Virus record (IMG/VR): IMGVR_UViG_3300046722_000089
Coordinates: 1-38,278 of that record
Length of the DNA: 38,278 nt
From: a virus
Strand: one strand, 5' to 3'
The position numbers were made by a program, and so were the translations under genes. Positions 6,167 to 14,817 of the stretch are shown here, in pieces (positions within the stretch are counted from its first letter, which is position 1; every line of letters starts with the position of its first letter). The notes under the pieces are model-generated. The model saw only the letters and a program-made list of their open reading frames with translations, was not told where the DNA came from and searched no databases.

Positions 6167-8797
6167 TTAAGCTAATGTTGAATCAAATTTTTCGCCTATT
6201 AAATTCATTCTGTCGATAAATTCAGATAAATCATTAGTAACAGAACCGTTTATACTCGTTTTATAATAGTACACGCCTTGATAGAGCCTTTGTCTTTCCA
6301 AATCAAACAATTCAAGTTTTCTATCGATTAAATCCCATTTCAACACAGTAACAATTGTTTCGTCATTTACAACAATATTACCGTCCTCATTTGTGATGGT
6401 TAAATAAGCTTTAATAAACTTCTCGTTACCATCCATTACAATTGAACGCGTATCGTTTTGATAGCTCAGTTTAGCCGGATATATTTTTAACAAGCGTCTA
6501 TTAATGTCTTTCATTGTAATATACCCGTGAAACTGTCTTAAACGATTGCATAAAGCTACAAATTCCTCAAAATCTACATTTGCAAATGTAATACCCTCAT
6601 ACCAATTTGATGTATAAATAGGATCAACATCAGGTGAAAAGTTTTCTTTTTCTGTAATCTGCAGCCCATCATAATCAGTATAACATTTACCATTGTTTTT
6701 ATAATAGGTGTTTTGTATGTCCGATTCCGGCTTCCACAACGTACAACCCGCTAAAAACTTAATCCATCGTTTACGAATAATTCTTTCAACTGAGTAACGT
6801 AAATTACTGTATTTTTCAGGAGATATTAAATTGAGTACAGATACAAAACCCTCGTTTGTTCTGTTTGTTAATGGAATGGTTTCTACTTTTATTTCGTAAA
6901 TGTATTTAGTCAATCTAACGCCATCATTTGCCGGATTCCCGCCACCCGTTAAACGTAACTCAGTATTAAACACTTCAGAAACATTGTAAGAACCAAAATT
7001 GCCATCGGGTAATAATATTTGAAAAGTTGTTCCTGGTCGAATACCCAACACCAAAAAGTTTACGCTACCGTTGCTTTTTAATGATAAATAAGCATTCGTG
7101 TACGTGTGTTGTAATTCGGTGGTTTCGGTAAACTGCTGGTCGTTTTCGGTTGCAATAGTATCAATTGCGAATATTTTATCATCGTCTTTCGTGGCTGTGT
7201 CTTTGCTTACAACTGTAGATAATCTTTGTTGTACATCCAGTAAAATAGCGTCCCGAATCCAAGGTATTTTAACCTCCAGCGAACCTTCAACTTCTTTATT
7301 CGGCAATGTCAAAATTGTTTCTCCATGAATTGTGCTTCCGGAATCCGGTTCCGTGTTTTCCTTCATAGATTGATAATTCGAGAAGCTCAGTTTAAAAGTA
7401 TTCAACGCCATTTTAGCATCTGTTTCTTTTGCTAAACTATCAAACTGAATATCTTCAAAAACACCACATTCAACATCCGTGTAAAAATCATCTTCAGTAC
7501 CTACGAAAATATCGCCATTCAAACTAAGTTCATATCCTGAATTCCCTTCACCTTTAACCGAAGCAAACAAATCTTCCCATGAAACATAAAACGGATCTGT
7601 AATATTTCCGCCCAACATTTTACCGTTCGTTAAAACAGTATCGTAAAACTCGCCTCCAATATTGTAACGAGGGGCGAATATAGGAAGTCCTGCAGTTGAT
7701 TTGCTAATTTGGTTCATTACATCGATTAAACGAAACGATGGAACTATAGAGTTATAGGCAGAGGATTCGCCCGTAACGACAACATTACCACCGTTAAAGA
7801 TTTTTGTTAATACCTCAAAACGTGGAGTAGCACCAATGACAACGTTTGTAGATTGTCTTACTTCAAATTCGTAAAACATCCATACTGATTCACCACGTTG
7901 GACGCTACCAATATTTAAAGGTGTAAAACTTCCATCATAATCATACGATTCGTTTTCTTGTTTGAATACTGACAATAAAATATATTGCGTTGCCGTTGCC
8001 CATGATAAACCTTTGTAAATACGTATTTTAAAGTTTACAAACCCATTACCTCCATTATCTACATCAGTATCGAAATGTATTTTAAAGTTCTTTAAACTTA
8101 CCGTTACGTTGTTTAAATTCGATTGAGCTAAAAATAATTTAAAATCACTATCATTAAACGGCTCCGGCTTTTTACTTACAGTATCATTAAAAAAAGTATA
8201 AGTATCTTTTATTTCTGATTGCTTTAAATTAATAACCGGATTTACCTGATACCAAGTCGTAAGCGAACTACCAACAGAAGATAAATTACGTTCGTAATCA
8301 TCCACCTGCTCCCATTCAGAAGTTTGAATACTCGGTTTAGCCTGAAGCAACATATTTACCGGAACTAACGGCTCAATGGATTCTCCCGTAATTGCCAACG
8401 AAGAAAACATATCAACCTTAGTCTTAATCTGACGCTTAAATGTTTGTTTACTACTTTCTGTAATGGTTGTAAATTCAAAGTAACTAAAATCATCCGTTGT
8501 GGATGTTTCAAAATCAATTTGCGTGATTAATTCCTCTCCATTTTCAAACAATATTCCAAACTTTACATTTGCTTCAAATCCGTATCTATCACGATAATAA
8601 ACCATTTCAGGTAATTGATGATCTCTTTGGTCTGATAATGTAAAACGGTTTTCGTCGCCGTTCAAGCTAACATCTAAACCCATACCGTCCTCTTGACGTT
8701 GCAAAATAAATGGCACGCCTCGGTAACCTATTGGTTCGTCAATAAAACGCTTTGTATTAGGTTGTTCGCCAAATATAAAATAAAACTTTTCTCCCAT
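6167..8797 (-). CDS. Large tail-tip protein (distal tail/Tal-like position)
   Basis: The 876-residue protein directly follows the tape measure gene with a one-base overlap (8797). That position is usual for the distal tail or tail-associated baseplate protein of siphophages. It is rich in beta-type sequence with scattered acidic patches, and the C-terminal third (about 650-870) has a distinct character with many aromatic residues and Lys/Asp. No lysozyme, peptidase or other catalytic motif is evident. It is transcribed up to the terminator at 6121-6154. Function is inferred from position and size. Confidence 0.6.
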   Translation of the reverse strand: MGEKFYFIFGEQPNTKRFIDEPIGYRGVPFILQRQEDGMGLDVSLNGDENRFTLSDQRDHQLPEMVYYRDRYGFEANVKFGILFENGEELITQIDFETSTTDDFSYFEFTTITESSKQTFKRQIKTKVDMFSSLAITGESIEPLVPVNMLLQAKPSIQTSEWEQVDDYERNLSSVGSSLTTWYQVNPVINLKQSEIKDTYTFFNDTVSKKPEPFNDSDFKLFLAQSNLNNVTVSLKNFKIHFDTDVDNGGNGFVNFKIRIYKGLSWATATQYILLSVFKQENESYDYDGSFTPLNIGSVQRGESVWMFYEFEVRQSTNVVIGATPRFEVLTKIFNGGNVVVTGESSAYNSIVPSFRLIDVMNQISKSTAGLPIFAPRYNIGGEFYDTVLTNGKMLGGNITDPFYVSWEDLFASVKGEGNSGYELSLNGDIFVGTEDDFYTDVECGVFEDIQFDSLAKETDAKMALNTFKLSFSNYQSMKENTEPDSGSTIHGETILTLPNKEVEGSLEVKIPWIRDAILLDVQQRLSTVVSKDTATKDDDKIFAIDTIATENDQQFTETTELQHTYTNAYLSLKSNGSVNFLVLGIRPGTTFQILLPDGNFGSYNVSEVFNTELRLTGGGNPANDGVRLTKYIYEIKVETIPLTNRTNEGFVSVLNLISPEKYSNLRYSVERIIRKRWIKFLAGCTLWKPESDIQNTYYKNNGKCYTDYDGLQITEKENFSPDVDPIYTSNWYEGITFANVDFEEFVALCNRLRQFHGYITMKDINRRLLKIYPAKLSYQNDTRSIVMDGNEKFIKAYLTITNEDGNIVVNDETIVTVLKWDLIDRKLELFDLERQRLYQGVYYYKTSINGSVTNDLSEFIDRMNLIGEKFDSTLA

Positions 8798-11274
8798 TAT
8801 CGTTTTCCGTTTGCTCTGTTATGGATTCTTCGTGTAATATTGTTTCGCTTAATAGTGTATTTAGAAAACCCGTTAGCGTCTAAATTATAACGCTCAATTA
8901 TTTGCCCTCCTAACGTTTCGCTCATTACATCGTAAAAATCTTCTTTAGTCATTCCTTGCGCTTGTGTTGGATTGTATCGATTAATACCGTTTCCGCGTAA
9001 CATATCGGTTAATGTATCATTCCATTGGTCGTGCGTAAAAATCTGTGTTCCTGCCGGAGCGTTCATAAGCACGTTTTTACCTTGTGGTTTATGAATTTGA
9101 CCGTCTGGCGTAACAATAGTTTCTTTAAAATTTGCACCTGCTCCATCATTAACCATCATTAAACCGCCTTCATGCGTTCCGCCCATCCAATATTGTGGCA
9201 CTTTAGTACTAGATACAATTACTGCCTGAGCAAGTCCAAACGCTGCTACTATTCCAGCAAGCACAAAGTTAGGCAATGCAGCAACAACCGCCTGAGCTGT
9301 ATCAATGGCAATATTATAAATCGCTTGTTGTTTCTTTGCTTTTGCTTCCCTGTTGGCGATATCTTTCTTTTTAGCCTCTAAATCTTTTGCTAATTTTTCT
9401 TCGGCTTCTTTGTTTCCGTTAGCAAATCCTACTGCAACATCGTACTGAGCCTGTAAACGTTCTTTTTCCGCGTCAAAATTGGCTTGTGAAGCGTTATTTA
9501 TGAAATTATACATTTCCTGCGCTGATTCTACAATATCAACCGTAGTAGCTTGCCAATTCTCTTTAGTAAATGCTAAACCGTCTTTTATCTTACTGAACAA
9601 AGAATTTTCATCATTAATGTCAAACGAATCAATTAAATTTTTCAATCCTGCATTAGATGAAAAATCATCAATAAATGTTTTTAAATAACGTTTTGTTTCT
9701 TCTGAAAGTTCTTTTATTGCTTCAGTTGATTTTTTTACGTTGTTTATTATTTTAACATCAGTCTCAGGCAAATCGTTTAATTGCTTTCTAAGCTTAATAA
9801 GCATTTCTAACTGAAAGTTTACTGCAGGTAACGCTTCTTTATCTCCTACAATTCTTTCTGTTGTTAATCTGTCTATTTCTTTGTCAATTTCTTGGTTTAA
9901 AGTTCCTCTAGCTTTAATCAATGAATTAAAATACTCTATATCTTCTTTCTTTTCTGCTTTTGTTTTCTTTGTTTTTTCTTCTTTGTAATCTAAAAGAATA
10001 GATTCTTTTTGTTTTTCAATAGCATAAGAACTAAGTCTGTTATTTACCTCATTTAATGCGTTTATTTTCTCCTGTACTGATTGCAAACTTCTTCTTGCAC
10101 TTGCTACTTTATTAATAGCTATAAATTCAGGATCGTATGTTCCTGGAACCGTACCACCCGAAACTTGTCCTGTTAGTTTTTTAGCACTTGCAAGCTCTAA
10201 TTCAGCATGTGTTAATTGTTTAGATATTTTTAACTTTTCTTCTTCTAAATCAATAACTTGACTTTGATTTTCTGTTATTTTAGCAGTTGCCGCCTGTGCT
10301 TTAGCTCTTGACAAAATAGCCTCTGTTAAACTTTTTTCTGCTGCGGCTGTATTTCCTGCTAATATTTGTTCTTTAGAAAGATTAGCGAAATAAGCAGGAT
10401 ATGTATTTTGCAAATCCTTAACCGCAATCATACGTTCTTTATAAGTTAAAGTGGTATCTTTTGCTATATCCAAAAGAGCCTGAACCTTTAAAGTTTCTTC
10501 TACTGCATTTTTTTTACCCTCAACATTAATTTGGTTTAATTGTCTTTGACTTTCGGCAATTGAATTAATAGCTTTTGAGCCTTTAATTAAGTTAGAAACC
10601 CATTCGATTATTGGTTCGGCTGCAAAAGATAAAATTCCGGCAATACCAATCCCCGGCAATATATTTGCAATCAGTCTAAGTCCTGAAAACGCTTTTGTTA
10701 ATACTCCTGAATAATTACCAACATTTCTTTGGCTGTCTCCTACTGATTTATCGACTGATTTAATCCTTGCATCTAAATCTAACGCGGCTTTAGTTGCTTC
10801 TTGTGCTTTTTTACTGTTTTCTCCATAAGCAATTGCAGCATCTTTAGCTTCCTTTTTCAACACGAGCAGTTGTGCAGATGCTTTTGCGTATGCACCGCCT
10901 AAATTTGTAGTTGCTCTGATATTTCTATCTGTTTCGACTCTTAATATTTGCTGAGAAACCGCCTGTTGTCTAGTGGCGTTTGTTTGGTTATTCGTATTTT
11001 TTGTTATAGAAACCTGTTGTTGTGATAACGTTTTTAAATATTGCGATTGCTTATTTATAGCGTCATTTAATGAAATATATTTTGTTTTTAACTCAGAAAG
11101 TTGCGCGCTTGCAATTGCATTATCTCCCCCTGATTTATTTAATGCTCCGGGTGTTGAAATACTAGATAATGTTCTTCCTGCATTCAATGCATCCTGAGAA
11201 AGCTTAATAAGTTCAGCACGTAATTCCTGAACTTCTTTTATTGCTTTTGTTCCTATTGTAATTTCATCAGCCAT
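8797..11274 (-). CDS. Tape measure protein
   Basis: The 825-residue protein has a long Ala/Gln/Lys-rich coiled-coil N-terminal half, a hydrophobic segment at about 196-229, a further coiled-coil region (about 240-650) and a second hydrophobic stretch at about 655-694. A Gly-rich domain follows (WMGGTHEGG, then a VTPDGQIHKP segment), seen in Bacteroidota phage tape measures. It would set tail length and take part in DNA delivery through the inner membrane. It is the longest coiled-coil protein in the window and sits between the chaperone-position genes and the tail-tip gene. At roughly 1.5 angstrom per residue a tail near 120 nm is expected. Confidence 0.88.
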   Translation of the reverse strand: MADEITIGTKAIKEVQELRAELIKLSQDALNAGRTLSSISTPGALNKSGGDNAIASAQLSELKTKYISLNDAINKQSQYLKTLSQQQVSITKNTNNQTNATRQQAVSQQILRVETDRNIRATTNLGGAYAKASAQLLVLKKEAKDAAIAYGENSKKAQEATKAALDLDARIKSVDKSVGDSQRNVGNYSGVLTKAFSGLRLIANILPGIGIAGILSFAAEPIIEWVSNLIKGSKAINSIAESQRQLNQINVEGKKNAVEETLKVQALLDIAKDTTLTYKERMIAVKDLQNTYPAYFANLSKEQILAGNTAAAEKSLTEAILSRAKAQAATAKITENQSQVIDLEEEKLKISKQLTHAELELASAKKLTGQVSGGTVPGTYDPEFIAINKVASARRSLQSVQEKINALNEVNNRLSSYAIEKQKESILLDYKEEKTKKTKAEKKEDIEYFNSLIKARGTLNQEIDKEIDRLTTERIVGDKEALPAVNFQLEMLIKLRKQLNDLPETDVKIINNVKKSTEAIKELSEETKRYLKTFIDDFSSNAGLKNLIDSFDINDENSLFSKIKDGLAFTKENWQATTVDIVESAQEMYNFINNASQANFDAEKERLQAQYDVAVGFANGNKEAEEKLAKDLEAKKKDIANREAKAKKQQAIYNIAIDTAQAVVAALPNFVLAGIVAAFGLAQAVIVSSTKVPQYWMGGTHEGGLMMVNDGAGANFKETIVTPDGQIHKPQGKNVLMNAPAGTQIFTHDQWNDTLTDMLRGNGINRYNPTQAQGMTKEDFYDVMSETLGGQIIERYNLDANGFSKYTIKRNNITRRIHNRANGKR

Positions 11275-11277
11275 AAT

Positions 11278-11913
11278 CTAATTTTTTTTAGCTTTTTCTT
11301 GTACTAATTTGCCTATCTCAATCCATTCTGCGACAACCATAATTCTAGGGTTCATTTCTCCGTAACCCGGGAGTGCCATTTTAGCAATAGCAATCTGTTT
11401 AAATAGATTTGATTGCTCTTTTTTACCATCATCTTTTAACTCATTAGATAACATCCCTATTTGGGTTTTAATACCATCTAAAGATGTTCTGTACTGAATG
11501 ATTAAATCTCGATCGTCAATTACGTGATTTAATTCCGGGAACTTAAAACCCCAAGATTTTAACTGCTGAATAATCAAATAACGCTGATTCATTTCAGTTT
11601 CATCATTACCGAATCCTTGCCACATAACCCATAATAAAGCGTCAACAGTATCATATTTACGCTGTAGCCAATCCATTTTTGCCCATTTCTGTAACTTTAC
11701 CGTAAACACTCTATCATCAACAGCTTTAAAATATTGGTCTTGTAAAGATTCTTCTACCGCATTTAATCCGGCGTGTTCAATTTTAGGCTGTCTGCCATCA
11801 TAATCCACTAAAAACCAATTATTATCTTTGGTTTGCGTGTATTTATCCCATCTATACAATGTCAAATGGTCGATAGTTGCGTAATGGTTTGGTAGTGATG
11901 TTACTTTTTTCAT
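11278..11913 (-). CDS. Tail gene in the chaperone GT position (possible -1 frameshift partner)
   Basis: The 211-residue protein, if started at the ATG at 11911-11913, overlaps the upstream gene as ATGA. An in-frame ATG at 11929-11931 gives 217 residues. The protein is soluble, helical and rich in Trp and Lys, and I do not recognise it. It lies just before the tape measure gene, where siphophages carry the second tail-assembly-chaperone gene. Its frame is -1 relative to the upstream gene, and an A-AAA-AAG slippery heptamer sits at 11919-11925 in the overlap, so it may be made partly as a fusion. Confidence 0.6.
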   Translation of the reverse strand: MKKVTSLPNHYATIDHLTLYRWDKYTQTKDNNWFLVDYDGRQPKIEHAGLNAVEESLQDQYFKAVDDRVFTVKLQKWAKMDWLQRKYDTVDALLWVMWQGFGNDETEMNQRYLIIQQLKSWGFKFPELNHVIDDRDLIIQYRTSLDGIKTQIGMLSNELKDDGKKEQSNLFKQIAIAKMALPGYGEMNPRIMVVAEWIEIGKLVQEKAKKN

Positions 11914-12350
11914 AGGTACTTTTTTATCCATTCAAGCAATTCTGGACGTATTATTTCGTAGTTTAAAATATATTCGTTTCGTGAATCCAATCCGAATAAA
12001 TTTGTATATCCTGCAAAGAAAAGTGATTTTTCGCCAGATCCTTTTCCCGTGCTGTCAATTAATATAGATGTATTGTTAGGCTCAATATAAACATACATTC
12101 CTCTTATAAAAGCTCCTGTTTCGTAAAAATCATATAATCCTTGCTTTTTATAACCCTGATTATAAATACCATCGTATTGGCGTTGTGTATTAAATAAATC
12201 CTTATCATTACTTCCGTAACCGTCTGTAAATTGGTTCTTATTCAGGTTTATTATTTTATCTTCGTTTCGTTTTATAATACGTGCTTGCTCCGATAACATA
12301 TTCGCTATCACGTAATCACAAGCTTTTATTTTATCCTGAATTGTTGACAT
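11910..12350 (-). CDS. Tail gene in the chaperone G position
   Basis: The 146-residue protein has a helical N-terminus, a middle region with a GLYDFYETGAFIRGMYV segment and a C-terminal TNLFGLDSRNEYI segment. I do not recognise the family. It lies between the major tail protein and the tape measure, where the first tail-assembly-chaperone gene is expected, and ends in the slippery heptamer described at 11919. Its ATG is only a few bases after a -7 box, suggesting a very short leader. Confidence 0.6.
   Translation of the reverse strand: MSTIQDKIKACDYVIANMLSEQARIIKRNEDKIINLNKNQFTDGYGSNDKDLFNTQRQYDGIYNQGYKKQGLYDFYETGAFIRGMYVYIEPNNTSILIDSTGKGSGEKSLFFAGYTNLFGLDSRNEYILNYEIIRPELLEWIKKYL
11919..11925 (-). 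other. Candidate -1 ribosomal frameshift site A-AAA-AAG
   Basis: In the frame of the 146-residue gene the minus strand reads ATA AAA AAG, giving the canonical slippery heptamer A_AAA_AAG five codons before the end of the frame (AAA, AAG, TAC, CTA, TGA). Slipping back one base continues directly into the downstream frame (GTA CCT ATG AAA), which stays open to 11278. Position between major tail protein and tape measure matches the conserved G/GT frameshift of siphophages. Lys-Lys codons are common in this AT-rich genome, so chance is possible. Confidence 0.45.
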
Positions 12351-12354
12351 TATT

Positions 12355-12362
12355 CAAAATTA
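12355..12362 (-). promoter_or_regulatory. Possible -7 promoter box TAATTTTG
   Basis: The minus strand reads TAATTTTG, a match to TAnnTTTG, directly after the terminator at 12368-12396. A TTG lies 23 bases upstream inside the hairpin, longer than the usual spacing. The box is four bases before the ATG, so transcripts would be almost leaderless. AT-rich sequence makes chance matches likely. Confidence 0.35.
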
Positions 12363-12364
12363 CG

Positions 12365-12396
12365 AAAAAAAGGCTTTACATTACGCAAAGCCTTTT
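12365..12396 (-). terminator. Rho-independent terminator after the major tail protein gene
   Basis: A perfect 10-bp stem (12368-12377 with 12387-12396) and a 9-base loop are followed on the minus strand by seven T. It lies 24 bases after the stop of the major tail protein gene and would limit transcription of the lower-abundance tail genes beyond it. Confidence 0.88.
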
Positions 12397-12419
12397 CAAA
12401 ATAACAACCCTAACCAATA

Positions 12420-13325
12420 TTATACTACAACCGCAGTTGCTGTGTTTGATTTGTAAAGCGTTCCAAGAGGTGTTAAAACAATGTTTTTAATTCTTGCTGT
12501 AACAACATCCGCAGCGGTATTCGCTGTAACTGTAAACGTGTATTTTTTAGTTGTTGAACTCTGTACTACTGTTTGCGCTAAAACAACGCCGTTTCGTGTT
12601 AGTTCCCAATCAGTAGTTAAAAGTCCGTCAACTGAATGCGTACCATCCAACAAATACGCATCAACTACGATTGTTGTAGATGCCGCAACAATTGGAGCAA
12701 TACTAATCAATACTTCATTCACCCCTTGCAAATCTTCAGAAGAAAAATCTAAATTATCGCTAGTTACCCAGCTTAATTGAGAATCAATTTCGTAGCGGTT
12801 TACTAATTGGAATGTAATTGTTTGACTTGCTGCATTTGTTCCGTCTCCATTCAAGTATTTACCTGCTTCAAACATACCCGCAGTAAATCCTTTAAATTCT
12901 CCGTCTTTAGTAGATGTAAACCAAATATTGTTGTTTACGTCCATAAAGAATAAATCGCAAGAATTATAAGAAGATAGTGATGTAATTGCTTTTTGAAAAT
13001 TAACACCGTTGTCAAACGTTGCTACTTTTTCATACGGCATTTTACCCGCTACTCTTTTTAATCCTGAACCATCACGCGTAATGATAGTGTCGTCGGCTGT
13101 TTGATCTACAAAAGAAACCACACCCTGTAGAATGTCTACAATTCCGGCTTGTTCTAATTCTCGAATGTATTCAAGCGAAATCTCTTCTGTAAACTTATAA
13201 CCTCTTTGCTTTATGTGCCCAATAAGAACTGTACGCTCCCAATCAATGCGACATCCGGCAAGTCCTGCTCCAATAGTGCCTTTAGCACCGCAGTCAATTT
13301 TATTTACCTGTGTTAATAAACTCAT
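12420..13325 (-). CDS. Major tail protein
   Basis: The 301-residue protein sits between the head-tail connector genes and the chaperone-position genes, and is followed by a strong terminator, as usual for abundant tail-tube proteins. The N-terminal two thirds look like a tube subunit. From about residue 210 a Thr/Val-rich segment (LDGTHSVDGLLTTDWELTRNG, then alternating hydrophobic strands) looks like an Ig-like decoration domain. Its ATG overlaps the stop of the 58-residue gene before it (ATGA). Assignment rests on position, composition and terminator. Confidence 0.72.
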   Translation of the reverse strand: MSLLTQVNKIDCGAKGTIGAGLAGCRIDWERTVLIGHIKQRGYKFTEEISLEYIRELEQAGIVDILQGVVSFVDQTADDTIITRDGSGLKRVAGKMPYEKVATFDNGVNFQKAITSLSSYNSCDLFFMDVNNNIWFTSTKDGEFKGFTAGMFEAGKYLNGDGTNAASQTITFQLVNRYEIDSQLSWVTSDNLDFSSEDLQGVNEVLISIAPIVAASTTIVVDAYLLDGTHSVDGLLTTDWELTRNGVVLAQTVVQSSTTKKYTFTVTANTAADVVTARIKNIVLTPLGTLYKSNTATAVVV

Positions 13326-13498
13326 TTGATTAATTTATTAGAAATTAATGTATCTCTTAGTTTTCCTTTAGGCAAATAAATAACATTACCAGGAATCAAA
13401 GGTTTGTCCAATGTAAATGGAGCTTTAACCTTGAATGCGCTTACTTCTTCGGCTTTTGCCGTTTCAACGACTTCTTTATCTTTTTTATCTTCTGCCAT
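13322..13498 (-). CDS. 58-residue protein between neck and major tail genes
   Basis: An ATG at 13496-13498 opens a 58-codon frame with a charged N-terminus (MAEDKKDKEVVETAKAEE) and a C-terminal part with hydrophobic and basic residues (LIPGNVIYLPKGKLRD). The stop overlaps the start of the major tail gene (ATGA). It fills what would otherwise be a 180-base gap, and its position suggests a small virion or assembly factor. I recognise no family. Confidence 0.7.
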   Translation of the reverse strand: MAEDKKDKEVVETAKAEEVSAFKVKAPFTLDKPLIPGNVIYLPKGKLRDTLISNKLIK

Positions 13499-13503
13499 TT
13501 TAA

Positions 13504-14004
13504 TTAAAATTTAATGGTGTTTAAGCATTTATTACCCTCTATTTTAACTTCAATATCTACCGATAATGCGTTCCAAATAGTAATTAAACCGTCTTTGTTG
13601 TTAAATGAAAAATTAGGCACAATTTCGCAATCGTGTTCGTTTCCTATAACCGTACTTATTGAGCTACTATCCAATGCTTTGATTAAATTCTCATAAGTTG
13701 GAATCAATATTTTTACATAATCTGTTTGATACTGAAACTCGTTAAATTCATCAACTTTATTAGATCGTGTTGCGATAATAAAACGCGCTCTACTTGATAC
13801 TGTGTTTCGTATTCTGTCCTGTGTTCTTGACCCTGTTACAAGCCAAATCAAAGGATATTTGGAAACATTTTCTTTTAACAATAAGAACTTATTCAAAACG
13901 TCAATAGTTCCCCAATCGTAACGAATCGGAAAATTGCCATTTCCATCTACGAAAGCCGGCATTTGTTTTACTAATTCACGAATTTTCTCTTCAAATGAAA
14001 TCAT
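13504..14004 (-). CDS. Neck/tail-completion protein
   Basis: The 166-residue protein overlaps the preceding connector gene by 4 bases and precedes the major tail protein. Short helix-beta proteins in this slot are usually head-tail joining or tail terminator proteins. A segment near residues 52-100 (PLIWLVTGSRTQDRIRN, then ARFIIATRSN) looks like a compact alpha/beta core. No catalytic motif is present. Function is inferred from gene order. Confidence 0.55.
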   Translation of the reverse strand: MISFEEKIRELVKQMPAFVDGNGNFPIRYDWGTIDVLNKFLLLKENVSKYPLIWLVTGSRTQDRIRNTVSSRARFIIATRSNKVDEFNEFQYQTDYVKILIPTYENLIKALDSSSISTVIGNEHDCEIVPNFSFNNKDGLITIWNALSVDIEVKIEGNKCLNTIKF

Positions 14005-14624
14005 AATCCCATACTGTTTTGAGTTTCGTAAACCCTAAAATTATCCTGCTTCCATTCTGGAAAATCAGCCGTTTTGTCAACTAAATAACCGTACAAACTT
14101 TTCTCTATTTCTTCGCCACAACCAAACCAATCAACGAAATTTCCTATAACAATAGGATCGTGCAAATACTCTCCTTGGTATTGTTTGATAAATCGTTGGT
14201 TAGCCGTCGAAATTAAGTATTTTGGCGTTTGCTGTATAGCGTTTTCGCCTTGTACTTGTTTTGCCCCCGTAGCAGATAAACGAATAGCCGTTTCAATATT
14301 AAATCGTTCAAATACACGATACGCAATTAATGAGTAATCGTTGTCTAAACCAAGCCAAATCTTTTCGTCATATTCATCACCCTGTACAAGTTTTTTCCAA
14401 CGTTCGTTTTCTGGTAACTCAATTGTATTTTCGTCAAGCGAATAAAGCTCGTTATAAAGCGTCAATCCTAATGCATTTAGCAAAATATCTCTTTCAATCT
14501 GAATACATAAATTGTCTATCCCTGTTGCGTTGTCAGGCGTAACCGATCCAGAAGGATCAGCAACCGATAACGGTATAAAAAGATAGTTTTCTTTCTGAAA
14601 ATAAGATTTATTTACTATTTGCAT
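14001..14624 (-). CDS. Head-tail connector protein (DUF6712-like)
   Basis: The 207-residue, mainly helical protein follows the capsid gene and a 57-residue gene, where phages encode the first head-completion or adaptor protein. The pattern of an N-terminal ILLNALGLTLYNEL helix and a central YRVFERFNIETAIRLSATGAK helix resembles the Bacteroidota phage family I recall as DUF6712; this naming is from memory. It overlaps the next neck gene by 4 bases. Confidence 0.55.
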   Translation of the reverse strand: MQIVNKSYFQKENYLFIPLSVADPSGSVTPDNATGIDNLCIQIERDILLNALGLTLYNELYSLDENTIELPENERWKKLVQGDEYDEKIWLGLDNDYSLIAYRVFERFNIETAIRLSATGAKQVQGENAIQQTPKYLISTANQRFIKQYQGEYLHDPIVIGNFVDWFGCGEEIEKSLYGYLVDKTADFPEWKQDNFRVYETQNSMGL

Positions 14625-14641
14625 TAGGACTTAACTTTAAA

Positions 14642-14815
14642 TTATTTATTAGCTCTTTTCTTGCTTAATATGGTTTTTGCAACCGCTCCTGATTGGTCGG
14701 GGTCTAAAATAGCTACTCCCTCGTCTATCAGTTGTCTGGCTAACATACCATCTACTACAATCTTATCGCCTATCACTTTATTAGCAAAATCGGCGGTAAA
14801 TACAACGCCTTTCAT
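14642..14815 (-). CDS. 57-residue head-region protein
   Basis: An ATG at 14813-14815, two bases after the capsid gene stop, opens a 57-codon frame (MKGVVFTADFANKVIGDKIV...). The product is a compact alpha/beta-type sequence ending in a basic SKKRANK tail. The tight spacing after the major capsid gene suggests a head decoration, head-tail joining or assembly factor, but I recognise no family. Confidence 0.7.
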   Translation of the reverse strand: MKGVVFTADFANKVIGDKIVVDGMLARQLIDEGVAILDPDQSGAVAKTILSKKRANK

Positions 14816-14817
14816 TA

